64,000 nucleotides of DNA, from the NCBI RefSeq assembly GCF_047675955.1, contig NC_132910.1:113505143-113569142 (forward strand), given 5' to 3'. The position numbers and the translations under genes were made by a program. The notes under the pieces are model-generated. The model was not told where the DNA came from, did not search any database, and saw only the letters and a program-made list of their open reading frames with translations. The DNA comes from Chlorocebus sabaeus (lineage: Eukaryota > Chordata > Mammalia > Primates > Cercopithecidae). Shown piece by piece: positions 34,840 to 46,492 of the stretch; position 1 is the first letter of the stretch, and each line of letters opens with the position of its first letter.

Positions 34840-36379
34840 TCTCTTTTTTCTTCTTTAATAAAATAAGATATTATAAATGCTTGTTCCTGATATTCTAGCA
34901 AATAAAGGAATCTAATAGTAAATATTCCTTTTAAGAAAAGCATGACCTCTAGTAAAACATTTTTGCCAGAAATTCGAAATAAATATTTAGAAGTAAAGAT
35001 GACTATGATATTCTACAAAATAAGTTTACAGTATATATAACTGAATGTTAACTAAATATTTAAAAGTGTCTGTCAAAATTCATTCATATTTGGGTGCTTT
35101 AGAGGAAATAGGAGAATCCTCAATTTAAGGAGAGAGTAATGGGACAGGAAGAGGAGAGGGGAGAGGATGGAATTCTGGACTGAGAAATTCTGAGAGTAAG
35201 ATACTTACCAGCAAACAAAACTCTTCTCTGTGGTTTGATTACTTCACTGTCATAGAAATGTGCTCTAACTACTTATATAGAATTCCTACAACAACATTAA
35301 TTGGGAAGAAATCAGAGACAGAAGCAATAGGATGTACCGTGCATTCTACAGCACTACACAGGCAACCAGAGACATTAGACTCTGGCATAAATACCTAACC
35401 GTTGACTATTGAGTTTTTAAGGGGCGTAACTAAGTGAACACTATCTCTTTCCATGGTGAAATTAAGTACAGGGCACAATCACAATATGAAATGGAAAAAT
35501 GTCTTTGATTTAGCCCTATCCTACAATCTCACATTTCCTGTTTGGTTGAAACAGCTTCACTATTAGGACTATAAGCCAGTGTGTGAGGCTTCCACGTGCA
35601 GCCCAATGGCAGAGTAAAGCAGTGACAACACCTTTCCTGCCTGTGTTCATGTTTAGAGAAGTGCCAGACTCCGTCTATGGTGTACTTGGACTTGGATCCA
35701 AAGATTGCAGTTGACTAGGACTGATTTTCTGAAGCACTGGCCTGTAGTTAGGTTTTACGAAGGTTTTCAGGAAGGTGACCCTTTTATAGGAGACAAGCCA
35801 GTAGGGAATCAGTTTTAAACAAGTTAAGATTTCCCCCTCATTACTCTTAACTCTTTCTCTCTTGGAGGGACCTACTGCCATCTCATTCATTTCATGCTGC
35901 TGCAATCTACTCCATCCCTTCATTCACAATATTTCAAAGGTAACAATAAGTCATCTCCAGATTGCCAAACACATGGTTATCTTTAATTCGTTAATACACT
36001 TTATTGATCTAAGAAATAGCTGACCCCTGTGCCTTTTCAAGTCAATATAAACTTCTTTTTAAATTATGAGCAAGAATATATGCCTGTGGTATTTTCTCTA
36101 TACCTTAAATACAGATATTGAGATTTATGGTATTTATATTCTTCAAATAATTATTCTTCAAATGATTATATTAAATGTAAAACATCATTACTGTATATTT
36201 TAGAATTCATTTTATATTTATTGATTTATTTTCTTGCTTTAATTATGTTTCTGTGTTCCAAATTTTTAATTCAGGCAGATTTTCCATTATTACTAATGTA
36301 AAATTTAAAAAAACATTATTTTAATAGTCAATACATAAACACTAATGTAGTTTATGACTTCCCTGACTTTCCCTGTTCA
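34840..36379. other. Unrecognised interval
   Basis: About 1.5 kb, no supported gene. A short frame at 35675-35923 (minus) has no domain. It is less AT-rich at 35550-35900 than the flanks. Confidence 0.45.
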
Positions 36380-36800
36380 TAGACCTACACCATTTTTCTT
36401 TGGGGATAAAGTTTTTCTTTTAAATAGTGGATGTGAGTGTTAGTCTTTAATGTCTGAAAAGACAATTTCATCATCAATCTTGAATGACTTTTTAAGATGT
36501 TACTGGAATAGAATACTAGGTTGAGATTAGTGAGGATTGAAGTGGATTGAAGATATTACTTTCTGGTAGTCTGGCATTTATGAAAATTTTCCTTTTGGTT
36601 TTATTGTTTTTCCTTTGTAGATAATCTCTTTTTCTAGAATCTTTTAATTTTTTCATTTCCTATTTAAGTGTATTTTTATTTTTCCTGTTCTGTATAGAAC
36701 CTAACACCTTCATTTATTCAATTCTGGAAAAGTCTTAGCCATTTGGGTTTTTACTAATTGCATTGTCTTTTTTTTAAGCTCTTGTAAGAGCTTTTTATCT
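36380..36800 (-). mobile_element. Ancient repeat, probably L1M-derived
   Basis: Text such as gatattactttctggtagtc, ttttattgtttttccttt, gtagataatctctttttct, and attcaattctggaaaagtct is reminiscent of an old, common repeat seen in antisense. Strongly diverged; the call rests on block order only. Confidence 0.35.
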
Positions 36801-37909
36801 CAGTAGGCTTACGCTTTTGTTGTATTTGTTGCTATTATATATACTTTATACATGTTATATATATTATATATATGTGTGAGAGAGAGATTATGATTTCATA
36901 GGTATTTTCTGAAGACTGTCAAGTAATTGGTTAGAATTTTCTATTATTTGGGGAAATTAGTGCCTTAAATATGCTTATTTTTAATTAGTTTTATATGCTA
37001 GTACATGCTCATTTTATTGCAAGATGTTTCCTAAGTAAATTTAATTTTTTTAAATCCTGTTAGATAATTTTAAATCAAGATTACTCTGGTCTTCTGTTTC
37101 CCCCCAAAATCAGGGAAATTTGCATGGGTGTCTTCCATGTTTTGGGGCAACATTCTGCTTAGCATCATACTATACAATTGTGATGGTTAGAACGTTTATT
37201 TTTATATTTAGTATCAGCAACCTGATGGAGGTTGCAAGAAGCTAGAACTGTGTGTTTTTCTGTTGTGGGTCCTCGTCTCTGCACAATTTTTGTATTTTGA
37301 CTTTCTGTCACCACAGCTGTATACTTGCTGTCACATACACACAAACACACATGATGTACACTGTAAATCTCAGTGACCGCAATCACTAAACTGCCAAAAG
37401 AAAACTTAGATACCTGTGACCCCTCCAGCATTCTAAACCTAAAACCCATCTCTGTGGTGGGATTTTTGCTAGACGTAAGTGTATTCAAATTGATTTCATG
37501 GTTAACATCTGATAATTCCATGAGGCAAAGATGACTCTGTGAGGTGAGTTCCTTTCCGTATTGCACATGACCACGCAATGGAGAAAACTGCCTGGGCCCA
37601 GGTGTTAAGTTGTATCATGTTTCAACTCACAAACAATCTGTCATTTTCACCAAACCCTTTCCATAGCGTTGAGTTTCTGAGTTGGAATGGATTTTGAGGT
37701 CAGCACTTCCCTCCAGTTTTGGTGTGAGGAAATGGTATGGGATCTGATTTATTTGATCTTAGTAACTGTCTTCTTGGATACATCTTCATCCATTGCTGTA
37801 ATAAAGGCTTAGTAAAGACCATCTTGTGAAAGTAACCATCTTGTTACCTCAGGAAATGTGCACAGCTCCAGGAATGTTACTAATTTGCTTATGTATTCAT
37901 TCTTTCAAG
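36801..37909. other. Interval with (TA)n/(GA)n tract and a 137-codon chance frame
   Basis: A TA-rich run with gtgtgagagagagatt lies at 36836-36888. The minus-strand frame 37165-37578 (137 codons) is the longest outside the retroviral pol. It has mixed composition, no signal peptide, no membrane segment and no motif I know, and I regard it as fortuitous. Confidence 0.4.
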
Positions 37910-38046
37910 CCTTCTCCCCAATATCATAAGAGCAAGAATCATGTCTTTCATCATAACCACAGCATCCCCTGCTCTTAGTGCAGTGCTTGGAACAGGGTAG
38001 GCACTCAGTGGTGCTGCCTAAATAAATATTTGTCTAACCGATGGAT
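37910..38046 (+). mobile_element. L2 3' end relic
   Basis: gagcaagaatcatgtctttc, agtgcagtgcttggaacag, ggtaggcactcagtgg and aaataaatatttgtctaac are the terminal L2 blocks in order. Confidence 0.8.
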
Positions 38047-38609
38047 GCATAGTTAGGCTTCAGTTTGTCAGCCCTCCTCCCTCCAGTCTATTATGAATTC
38101 AAATAGATCTACGAGAAACAAAGTGGTGAGTGGGGAGACATAAATATGCCTATAAATAATCTCAAAGCTAGGCCCCAGATCCAGCAAAATATGTTAACAT
38201 ATATGTTTAATTCCTCTTGGTCATTTCAACTAGTATCCAAAAAGGATCAAGGGGAAAATTTGGGAAGTTTGAAAGTCTGTTCTTATGCAAGCCGCTGTCT
38301 TTTAGGGAATCCTCATTTCCTCTCCTGAAGTTAGTTATCTTTGTCTACCTTGGCTTCTTGGTTTACTTCTTACCATTTCAGACTTCTCAAGATAATGTGT
38401 TATTTTTTTTTCCAAGTCTGCACCCTTGATCTTCCTTTCTTCTCTTTATATATATTCTCTATGAGTAACTACCTGATAAATATATAGGTATGTGTAACTA
38501 GATCTGTCCCAAGCATCTCACACATCTCTCAGACCAAATTCATTATATTTTTTCCATTTCCTATTTTAGTCAATGGCACTTTGAGCCTTACAGTTCCCTA
38601 AGCCTTTCC
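38047..38609. other. AT-rich interval
   Basis: No gene or recognised repeat. Confidence 0.5.
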
Positions 38610-38870
38610 ATTCATTCATCAATTATTCCATCTACTTTTAAGGCGTGATGGGAAAAGGCCCATTTATTTAGCACCTACTATATTCTAAGAACCGTACTAG
38701 ATACCTGGTTGAGTAAAACATGGTTCCTGAACTTATTGAAATAGCAAATAAATAATGAGTATGAAACTACTGTTGAATGCCCTGATACATCTGTGCATAC
38801 AGGCATATGGAACATATTAAATAACATTTAAATCTGATTAAACATTAAGAAAAGTTTTAAATGAGTTCTT
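38610..38870 (-). mobile_element. L2 relic, minus strand
   Basis: ccattcattcatcaattatt, atttagcacctactatattc, ctagatacctggttgagtaa and aacatggttcctgaac match the reverse complement of an L2 tail. Confidence 0.6.
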
Positions 38871-39416
38871 TCCCTTTTAAACGAGAAGAGGTTTGATGAA
38901 AATGTAGAAATTAGGTGCATGAAGAAAAAGGAATATTTTATCTAGTCAAAGGAAAAAAAATATGTTTAGATATATGTCCGTGAGCCAGGATATGTTAGCG
39001 ACCCCAGTTCTATGCTAGAGGGTATCTGGATATCATGGTTATAACTCATTTCAAACCTTCCATTGTAACCTATGCTCACTGCCAATTTTTCAAGATGGTC
39101 CCAGAGGTTTTTGCTTACTCATAAACATTGAGAAGCATTAAGTGAGGTTCAATTTTCAAAGCAGTTACCTAAAAAGAAATAACGGTTCTCTTTCCCCTCC
39201 AGATGGCTAAATGTCTTTAGACTGTCTACAGCCTTGTGCTTTCACTGGAGTGTTAAAAACACTCTGAATTGTAAAATAATTCTTTCTGAGCTATAACTTT
39301 TCAGGAGTCAAAAGAGGACAATGAATGTCTTAGAACAGATAAAAATCTCTTTACAAAAGTGAACCAGGAATTTAAAATAAGATAAGTTGTAGAATTTGTT
39401 AAAATTTGCATTTAAA
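38871..39416. other. AT-rich interval
   Basis: No gene or recognised repeat. Confidence 0.5.
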
Positions 39417-39717
39417 CTGGGCACAGTGGCTCACGCCTGTAATCCCAGCACTTCGGGAGGCCGAGGCGGGCGGATCACCTGAGGTCAGGTGTTCGAGACC
39501 AGCCTGGCCAACATGGCAAAACCCCATCTCTACTAAAAGTACAAAAATTAGCAGGGCATGGTGGCGGGTGTCTGTAATCCCAGCTACTTAGCAGGCTGAG
39601 GCAGAAGAATAGCTTGAACCTGGGAGACAGAGATTGCAGTGAGCCGATTGCACCATAGCACTCCAGCCTAGGTGACAAGAGTGAGACTCCGTCTCAAAAA
39701 AAAATAAATAAATAAAT
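39417..39717 (+). mobile_element. Alu SINE, plus strand
   Basis: ctgggcacagtggctcacgc, ggaggccgaggcgggcggat (CpGs kept, so relatively young), ending ctccagcctaggtgacaa with tail aaaataaataaataaa. Confidence 0.97.
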
Positions 39718-40057
39718 TGTATTTCATTTCTCATTGCACTCTTGTCTGGTTATTTATTCCCAAATGATTTATAATAGTAGCTGACTAATGCAGAAATTAA
39801 TATCAGACACATTAACTGTATTATTATGAAGGATGAGGGTTTAGTGTTGCTGATGGTGACTAGAATTACTCAATATTATTTATCTCAAATAATTTGTGAG
39901 TTCTCATCCATCCCATTAAATTCATCTCCTTTTTTTTGAAACTCAGAATTCATCAGTTTTCTCTCCTTAGAAGGTTCAGATGATTTAGAAGGTAAATTGA
40001 TTCTAATTATTTCTAATTATGCCAGTGAGAAATTGTTTAGGATGTATTTAAAAAATA
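39718..40057. other. AT-rich interval
   Basis: No gene. A micro-duplication of ttctaatta lies at about 39998-40020. Confidence 0.5.
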
Positions 40058-41322
40058 ATTATTCAAGATATTTCTCAAAAGAAGACATACAAATTGGCAA
40101 CAGATAGACATGAAAATTGCTCACCATCACTAATCATCACAACATGCAAATTAAAACCACAATGAGATACAACTTCACACTTGTTAGGATGGTTATTATC
40201 AAAAAGATAAAAGATAAGTACTGGGGAGGATGTAGAGAAAAGAAAATCCTTACACACTATTGATAGGAATGTAAATTAGTATAGCCATTTTGGAAAACAG
40301 TATGGAGGTTCTTCAAGAAACTAAAAATAAAACTACCATACAAGCAGCCAGGCGCAGTGGCTCATGCCTGTAATCCCAGCACTTTGGGAGGCCAAGGTGG
40401 GCGGATCATGAGGTCAGGAGATCGAGACCATCCTGGCCAACACGGTGAAACCCTGTCTCTACTAAAAATACAAAAACAGCCGGGCGTGGTGGCGGGTACC
40501 TGTAGTGCCAGTTACTCGGGAGGCTGAGGCAGGAGAATGGTGTGTACCCCAGAGGCAGAGCTTGCAGTGAGCCGAGACCGCACCACTGCACTCCAGCCTG
40601 GGTGACAGAGCAAGACTCTGTCAAAAAAACAAAAACTACCATATGATACAATAGTCCCACCTCTGGGTATATATCTAAATATATCCAAGGGAAATAAAAT
40701 TAGTATGTCAGGGATGTTTGCATTTCCATGTTCGTGGCAGTATTATTCATAATAACCAAGATATGGAAACAACTTCAGTGCCTATCCATGGATAAATGGA
40801 TAAAGAACACCTGGTACATGTCCACAATAGCACACTATTCAGCCTTAAAAAAATAATGAAATACTGTCATTTGTGATAACATGGATGAATCTAAAGGACA
40901 TCATGCTTAAGCAAAATAGGTCAGGCACAGAAACACAAATATTCTATTATCTCACTTACATGTGGAATCTAAAAAACTCAAACTCATAAAAATAGAGAGT
41001 AGATGATTTACCAGAGACTGAGGGTGGGGCTAGCTTTGATAGGGGAAGGACAAAATGTTTGTCAAAAGGTATAAAATCTCAGGAGGAATAAGCTCTGGTG
41101 ATCTATTATACAGCAAGTTGACTACAGTTAATAATGATGTTTATTTAAAAATTGTGGAAAGAGTGGATTTTAATGTTCTTATCACAAATAAATGATAAGC
41201 ATGTGAGGTGATGGATATGTTAAGTAGCCTGATTTGATCATTCCACAATGAATATCAAAACATCACATTGTACCCCATAAGTATATATAATTATTTGTCA
41301 ATTAAAAATTAAAAAAATTAAA
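40058..41322 (+). mobile_element. Old L1M 3' end, split by an Alu
   Basis: ORF2 C-terminal and 3'UTR blocks: tttctcaaaagaagacatac, caaattaaaaccacaatgag, gaatgtaaattagtatagcc, (Alu), tctgggtatatatctaaata, attattcataataaccaaga, gtggaatctaaaaaactcaa, gtgatggatatgttaagtag, and an end near ttatttgtcaattaaaaatt. No intact frame. Confidence 0.9.
40331..40643 (+). mobile_element. Alu SINE nested in L1, with target-site duplication
   Basis: ccaggcgcagtggctcatgc to ctccagcctgggtgacagag. Flanked by aactaccata at 40331-40340 and 40634-40643; the L1 reads through cleanly when one copy is removed in thought, so the Alu is younger than the L1. Confidence 0.97.
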
Positions 41323-42509
41323 AATCATTCAGTGAGCTTAGCTTAATTTAGGTAGCTTGACCAAAGAACTATTTGATAGTCTATTATTCTAAATAATATT
41401 TATGTCTCCAAATGCCACTTCGCAAATGCTATGAGTTAACAGAGATTGAAACAAGGTACTGAAGATGCCAAAATGGAGAGGATTAATTGCCATATTTTGA
41501 GCAATCAATGACACTTGACTATAGGTATTTCAAAGGAGTCTAAGTAAATAATTTTCTTTATCTTCATAATTAGAAACAAATTGAATTGAAAGTTTGTATT
41601 CATTCTATTTTGCTTTAGGTATTAAAATAGCTTACATAAATATTTTTGTATTAATTAAAATTATATTGAATTAAAATTTATGTTAATTTGGTTTCGTATT
41701 AAACATTTCACAGTAGCAGAAAATTATTTACAACTTGAATCACTATTCATTGTTTTTTCGCCATCTAAAATCTAAATAAGGTACTTTTTCTCGATCTTGT
41801 AAGGTCATATTTTTTAAAACCTCAGTCCTGAAAGAATTGAAGGCAAAATAAAATCAAAGCAATGACAATGCATGTAGATTTTATACAACCTATGTTACTA
41901 AAATATTATAAAGGTACTCCTAAAATAAACACATAAATGTCAACTGAGATTTCCATATTTCATTTTTTATTTCTACTAACAGCTTAAAGTATTTGTAAAT
42001 TCACATTGTATTGTTATGTACACAGTATATTTATAAAGAAATATTTTATGTTTCCTTTTTTAAAAAATCAATATTTTCCTATTTTTCTGATACATCATAA
42101 GGTATGAATGAAACATTTGCTATGATTCCAACTTTAGTGTGCAATAATGCTTTCTGATTTTTTCAGTGTATAAATTTTGCATTAAGAAAACAAAAAGAAA
42201 GTTCAATTTTCCTGTTTCTTTTTATTGGTATATTATTACTAATTAATTTTGCCAATCAACAACAGTGCCTCAGTGAACTTTCATCACTAAATAACATACT
42301 CATATAGTTTGAGCTTGTGGTCATAATACCTATAAAAATTATTGAAACCCATATGATTTCAAAATATACATACCTGGACCTTAACCTGAGCAGGGACCTA
42401 GGATTTAATTGCTTTTGAATACAGCCAAACTCTCACCTTTCTCAGCAAATTATTAAAATGAAACATTCAGATTTACCCCCTGCTCTTAGATTGTCATTAT
42501 AGTGTTATA
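41323..42509. other. AT-rich interval
   Basis: About 1.2 kb without recognised genes or named repeats, left of the HERV-L remnant. Confidence 0.5.
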
Positions 42510-43447
42510 ATTCCTGGCCCTAGTGCCTGTCTCCTGCCTTGAGAAGGGGTGCCCAACTCCACCGGACAGTTTCCATCCCCATTCAACTTTCCCATTTGGC
42601 CTGTGTAGAAGACAGATGGATCTTGGAGAATGACAGTGGATTATCGTAAGCTTAAGCAAGTGCTGACTCCAATTGCAACTGCTGTACAAGAGGTAGTTTT
42701 ATTATATGCGCAAATTAACACATCTCCTGTTACCTCGGGTGCAGCCATTGACTTGACAAATGCCTTTTTCTCCATTCCTGTCCACAAGGCCTGCCAGAAG
42801 CAATTTGCCTTCAGCGGGCAGGGCCGGCAATATACCTTCACTGTCGTACCTCAGAGGTATATCAGCTCTCACGCTTTGTGTCATAATCTTACCAGAGGGA
42901 CATTGATTGCTTTTCGCTTCTGCCAGATATCACACTGGTCCATTGCATTGATGACATTATCCTAATTGAATCCATTGATCAAGAAGTAGAAAACACACTG
43001 GACTTATTGGTGAGACATTTGCGTGCCAGAGGATGGGAAAGAAATACCACTAAAATTCAGGGACCTTGTACCTCACAAAAATTTCCAGGGGTCCGGTGGT
43101 GTGGGGCCTGTTGAGATATTCCTTCTTAGGTGAAGGATAAGTTGATGTATTTGGCCCCTCCTACAACCAAGAAAGGAGCACAATGCCTAGTGGGCCTATT
43201 TGGATTTTGGAGGCAACGCATTCCAAGTTTGAGTGTGTTACTCTGGTCCATTTTTTGAGTGACCCAAAAGGCTGCCAATTTTGATCGGGTTCTGGAACAG
43301 AACGTTCTGCAACAGGTCCAGGCTGCTGTGCCTGCTGCTCTGCCATTTGGGCCATATGACCCAGAAGATCCAATGGTGCTTGAGGTGTCAGTGGCAGATA
43401 GGGATACTGTTTGGAGCCTTTGGCTGGCTCCCATATCCTATAGGTGA
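42510..43447 (+). pseudogene. HERV-L pol: reverse transcriptase remnant
   Basis: The frame starting at 42630 reads MTVDYRKL near its start and carries the block A region (AIDLTNAFFSIPV, catalytic Asp in 'AID'). Block B is altered (VPQRY where retroviruses have Pro-Gln-Gly). A frameshift near 42890-42915 moves the frame; the active-site motif follows at 42944-42955 as Cys-Ile-Asp-Asp, so the usual Tyr is replaced by Cys. In that frame stops occur at 43112 (TGA), 43127 (TAG) and 43256 (TGA), and the frame ends at about 43443-43447. A minor family feature is the connection region with FPGVRWCGAC. Clearly non-functional. Confidence 0.88.
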
Positions 43448-44300
43448 ATCACAGTGGAGGCCTCTAGGGTTTTGGAACAAGCCCCTGCCATCTTCTGCAG
43501 ATAGCTACTCTCCTTTTTAGAGATAGCTCTTGGCCTGTTACTGGGATTTGGTGGAAACAATGTTTGACTCTGGGTCATCAAGTCATCATGTGACCTGAAC
43601 TGCCTATCATGAACTGGCTGCTTTCTGACTCATCTGGCCATAAAGTGGGTCATGCACAGCAGCATTCCATCATCAAGTGGAAGTGGTATATATGTGATCG
43701 GGCTTGAGCAGGTCTTGAAGGCACAAGTAAGTTACCTGAGGAAGTGGCTCAAATGTCCATGGTCTCCACCCCTGCCACCCTGCCTTCTGTCACCCAGCCT
43801 ACACTGATGGCCTCATGGGGAGGTCCCTATGATCAGCTGACAGAGAAAGAGAAAACTAGGGTCTGGCTCACAGATGGTGCTATATGATATGCTGGCACTA
43901 CCTGAAAGAGAATAGCTGCAGCACTACAGCCCCTTTCCAGGACATCCCTGAAGGACAGCAGTGAAGGGAAATCTTTCCAGTAGGCAGAACTTTGAGCAGC
44001 GCACCTGGTTGTGCATTTTGCCTAGAAGGAGAAATGATCAGATGCGCGAGTAGATACTGATTCATGGGCTGCAGCCAGTGGTTTGACTGGATGGTCAGGG
44101 ACTTGGAAGAAGCATGATAGGAAAATTGGTGACAAAAAAATTTGGGGAAGAAGTATGTGTATGGTCCTCCCTGAGTGGTCAAAAACTGAAGCTATTTGTA
44201 TCCCATGTGAGTGCTCACCAACGGGGCACCTCAGGAGAGGAAGAGTTTAATCAAGTGGATAGGATGACCCGTTCTGTGGACACCACTCAGCCTCCTTCCC
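43448..44300 (+). pseudogene. HERV-L pol: RNase H region remnant
   Basis: After another shift, sequence encoding RPLGFWNKPLPSSADSYSPF (43440-43510) marks the entry to the RNase H domain; the stretch to about 44100 is broken in every frame. The C-terminal end of the domain is recognisable at about 44200-44280 (KLFVSHVSAHQRG, then FNQVDRMTR) within the frame that starts at 44114 and continues into integrase. Confidence 0.75.
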
Positions 44301-44945
44301 CAACCACCCCTGTCATCGCCCAATGGGCCCATGAACAAGTGGCCATGGTGACAAGGATGGACATTACTCATGGGCTTAAGCAACATGGACTTCCACTCAC
44401 CAAGGCTGACCTGGCTATGGCCACTGCTGAGTGCCCAGTTTGCCAGCGGCAGAGATCAATACTGAGCCCTCAATATGGCACCATTCCTCGGAGTGATCAG
44501 CCAGTTACCTGGTGGCAAGTTGATTATATTGCACCTCTTCCATCATGGAAAGGGCAGAGGTTTGTCCTCACTGGAACAGACACTCCAGATATGGGTTTTC
44601 CTATCCCACAAGCAATGCTTCTGCTAAGACTACCATTCGTGGACTCATTTGCCTTATCCACCATCATGGTATTCCACAGAGCGTTGCCTCTGACCAAAGC
44701 ACTACTTCACGGCTAAAGAAGTGTGGCAGTGGGCTCATGCTCATGGAATTCAGTGGTCTTACCGTGTTCCCCATCATTCTGAAGCAGCTGGATTGATAGA
44801 ATGGTGGAATGGCCTTTTAAGTCACAATGACAATGCCAACTAGGTGAGAATACTTTACAGGGCTGGGGCAGTGTTCTCCAGAAAGCCATGTATGCTCTGA
44901 ATCAGTATCCAATATATGGTACTATTTCTCCCATAGCCAGGATAC
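44301..44945 (+). pseudogene. HERV-L pol: integrase remnant
   Basis: The 200-codon frame 44114-44716 holds the N-terminal zinc-binding HHCC domain (His in QWAHEQ, His in THGLKQHG, and CPVC at 44432-44443) and the start of the catalytic core (WWQVDYI, first catalytic Asp at 44522). The second catalytic Asp is at 44692 (context ASDQ) in a different frame, and the Glu at 44799 (context GLIEWW) in a third. The Asp-to-Glu distance is 107 bases, one short of the 36 codons that a D-35-E spacing needs. At least two indels therefore break the enzyme. Confidence 0.88.
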
Positions 44946-45467
44946 ATGGGTCTAGAAATCAAGGGACGGAGGTGGAAGTGGCACCACTCACCATCACCCT
45001 CTAGTGATACACGAGCAAAAGTTTTGCTTCTTGTTCCCACGACATTATGTTCTGCTGGCCTAGAGGTCTTAGTTCCAGAGGGAGGAATGCTGCCACCAGG
45101 AGACATGACACTGATTCCATTAAACTGGAAGTAAAGATTGCCACCTGGACACTTTGGGATCTTCTTACCACTAAGTCAACAGGCTAATGAAAGAGTTACA
45201 GTGTTGGCTGGGGTGATTGACCCAAACTATCAAGATGAAATCAGTCTACTATTCCACAACGGAGGTAAGGAAGAGTGTGCATGGAATACAGGAGATCCAT
45301 TAAGGCATCTATTAGTATTACCATGCCCTGTGATTAAGGTCAATGGGAAACTACAGCAGCCCAATTCAGGAAGGACTACAAATGACCCAGACCCTTCAGG
45401 GATGAAGGTTAGGTTCACTCCACCAGGAAAAAAGAATGAGGTGCTTGCTAATGGTAAAGGAATATAG
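44946..45467 (+). pseudogene. HERV-L dUTPase domain with one visible in-frame stop
   Basis: A dUTP pyrophosphatase domain downstream of integrase, a hallmark of HERV-L. In one frame I see a motif-1-like AGLEVLVPEGG, GDMTLIPL, then a TAA at 45132-45134, and in the same frame PPGHFGIFLPLS, the motif 3 AGVIDPNYQDEI (catalytic Asp at 45219-45221), and motif-4-like NTGDPLRHLLVLPCP. Motif 1 normally has Asp where Glu stands here. The C-terminal glycine-rich motif 5 is not evident. Family role: hydrolysis of dUTP to dUMP, limiting uracil in reverse-transcribed DNA. No frameshift is needed between the visible motifs. Confidence 0.85.
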
Positions 45468-45837
45468 AATGAGTAGTAGAAGAAGGTAGCCATCAATACC
45501 AGCTACGACCACGTGACCAGCTGCAGAAACGAGGACTGTAATCACCATGATTATTTCTTCCTCCTGTTAAAAACATGTTTGTGCATGTATATACTTGTAC
45601 TAAGAAAATATCTTCAATTTATTTCTTTTTCTTTTATCATATGAAATAGATTTATTGACTTCACATCAGCATTTAAGTATTGTTAGCTTTATGTAATAGT
45701 ATTTGGGTTGGGGATTGGTGAGTTTCCGACTGTATGAAGGATAGTTGTATTATGTTAGATGTAATTATGACCTTATTATTTGAAGATTATGTATGATCTC
45801 AGGAGATGGGTGTGGGTTCAAGCTTACAAGGGGTGGA
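45468..45837 (+). other. HERV-L 3' non-coding stretch and polypurine tract
   Basis: Non-coding sequence between dUTPase and LTR. A short G-rich purine stretch (acaaggggtggact, 45827-45840) abuts the LTR start and is the likely plus-strand primer site. Confidence 0.55.
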
Positions 45838-46213
45838 CTTGTGATTGTTAATACTGAGTGTCAACTTGATTGGATTGAAGGATACAAAGCGTTGATCCTG
45901 GGTGTGTCTGTGAGGGTGTTGCCAAAGGAGATTAACATTTGGGTCAGTGGACTGAGGAAGGCAGACCCACCCTTAATCAGGTGAGCACCATCTAATCAGC
46001 CACCAGTGAATATAAAGCAGGCAGAAAACTTTGAAGTGATGAGACAGGCCTAACTTTCCAGCCTACATCTTTCTCCAGTGCTGGATGATTCCTGCCCTGG
46101 AACATAGGATTCCATATTCTTCAGTTTTCAGGATCAGATTGGCCCTCCTTGATCCTCAGCTTGCAGATAGCTTATTGTGGGACCTTGTGATCACGTAAGT
46201 TAATACTTAAACT

Positions 46214-46245
<32 letters not shown>

Positions 46246-46292
46246 AACACACATATGCTATTAGTTCTGTCCCTCTAAGAGAACCCTAATAC
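45838..46292 (+). mobile_element. MLT2-type 3' LTR of the HERV-L remnant
   Basis: Begins tgtgattgttaatactgagt gtcaacttgattgg and ends ctctaagagaaccctaatac. Internal blocks: aaggcagacccacccttaat, gaatataaagcaggcagaaa, ctggatgattcctgccctgg and tattgtgggaccttgtgatc. An (AC)n run lies at 46218-46246 near its 3' end. It is the same family as the fragment at 24.2-24.5 kb. The AATAAA is replaced around ttaatacttaaactc. Confidence 0.9.
46218..46254. repeat. (AC)n microsatellite inside LTR
   Basis: tatatatacacac followed by an AC run with one AAAC interruption. Likely polymorphic. Confidence 0.9.
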
Positions 46293-46319
46293 ATTTCCTA
46301 AAAAGAAGGATGACAATTA

Positions 46320-46492
46320 TTTGGTTATGATTATGTGTTGTGCATTGCTCTAAATGATTTGTGTGTGTTAATTCATTTAGTGTTCACCCTGTGTGTTTGT
46401 TACTATATTCATATTTTACAGATGAGTAGAGTAGACTGAGTCAGACACCTAGGAAATAGGTTCAGGCCATGGCAGGGCCAGAATTTAAACAT
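46320..46492 (+). mobile_element. MIR SINE relic
   Basis: tgtgttgtgcattgctctaa, gttaattcatttagtgttca, atattttacagatgagtaga and caggccatggcagggccaga follow MIR order. It starts about 30 bases right of the LTR end. Confidence 0.75.

Larger units (their letters stand above)
42510..46292 (+). mobile_element. 5'-truncated HERV-L provirus remnant with 3' LTR
   Basis: An old class III (ERVL) endogenous retrovirus. From left to right it shows reverse transcriptase, RNase H, integrase and dUTPase homologies, a non-coding stretch, a short purine-rich tract and an MLT2-type LTR. Leader, gag, protease and the 5' LTR are absent. There is no env frame, as is usual for HERV-L, which carries a dUTPase after integrase. 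Frames change many times and stops interrupt them, so it is coding-dead. This is a fossil and not a replication-competent element. Confidence 0.92.

Noticed and set aside
37165..37578. 137-codon open frame on the minus strand
   Set aside because: It is the longest frame outside pol, but it has no recognisable domain, signal or membrane segment, no splice context, and sits in ordinary intergenic sequence. In 64 kb of DNA a frame of this size is expected by chance.
24180..46292. Idea that the MLT2 fragment at 24.2 kb is the 5' LTR of the HERV-L at 42.5 kb
   Set aside because: It is 18 kb away with many unrelated repeats between, and the HERV-L is truncated in reverse transcriptase.
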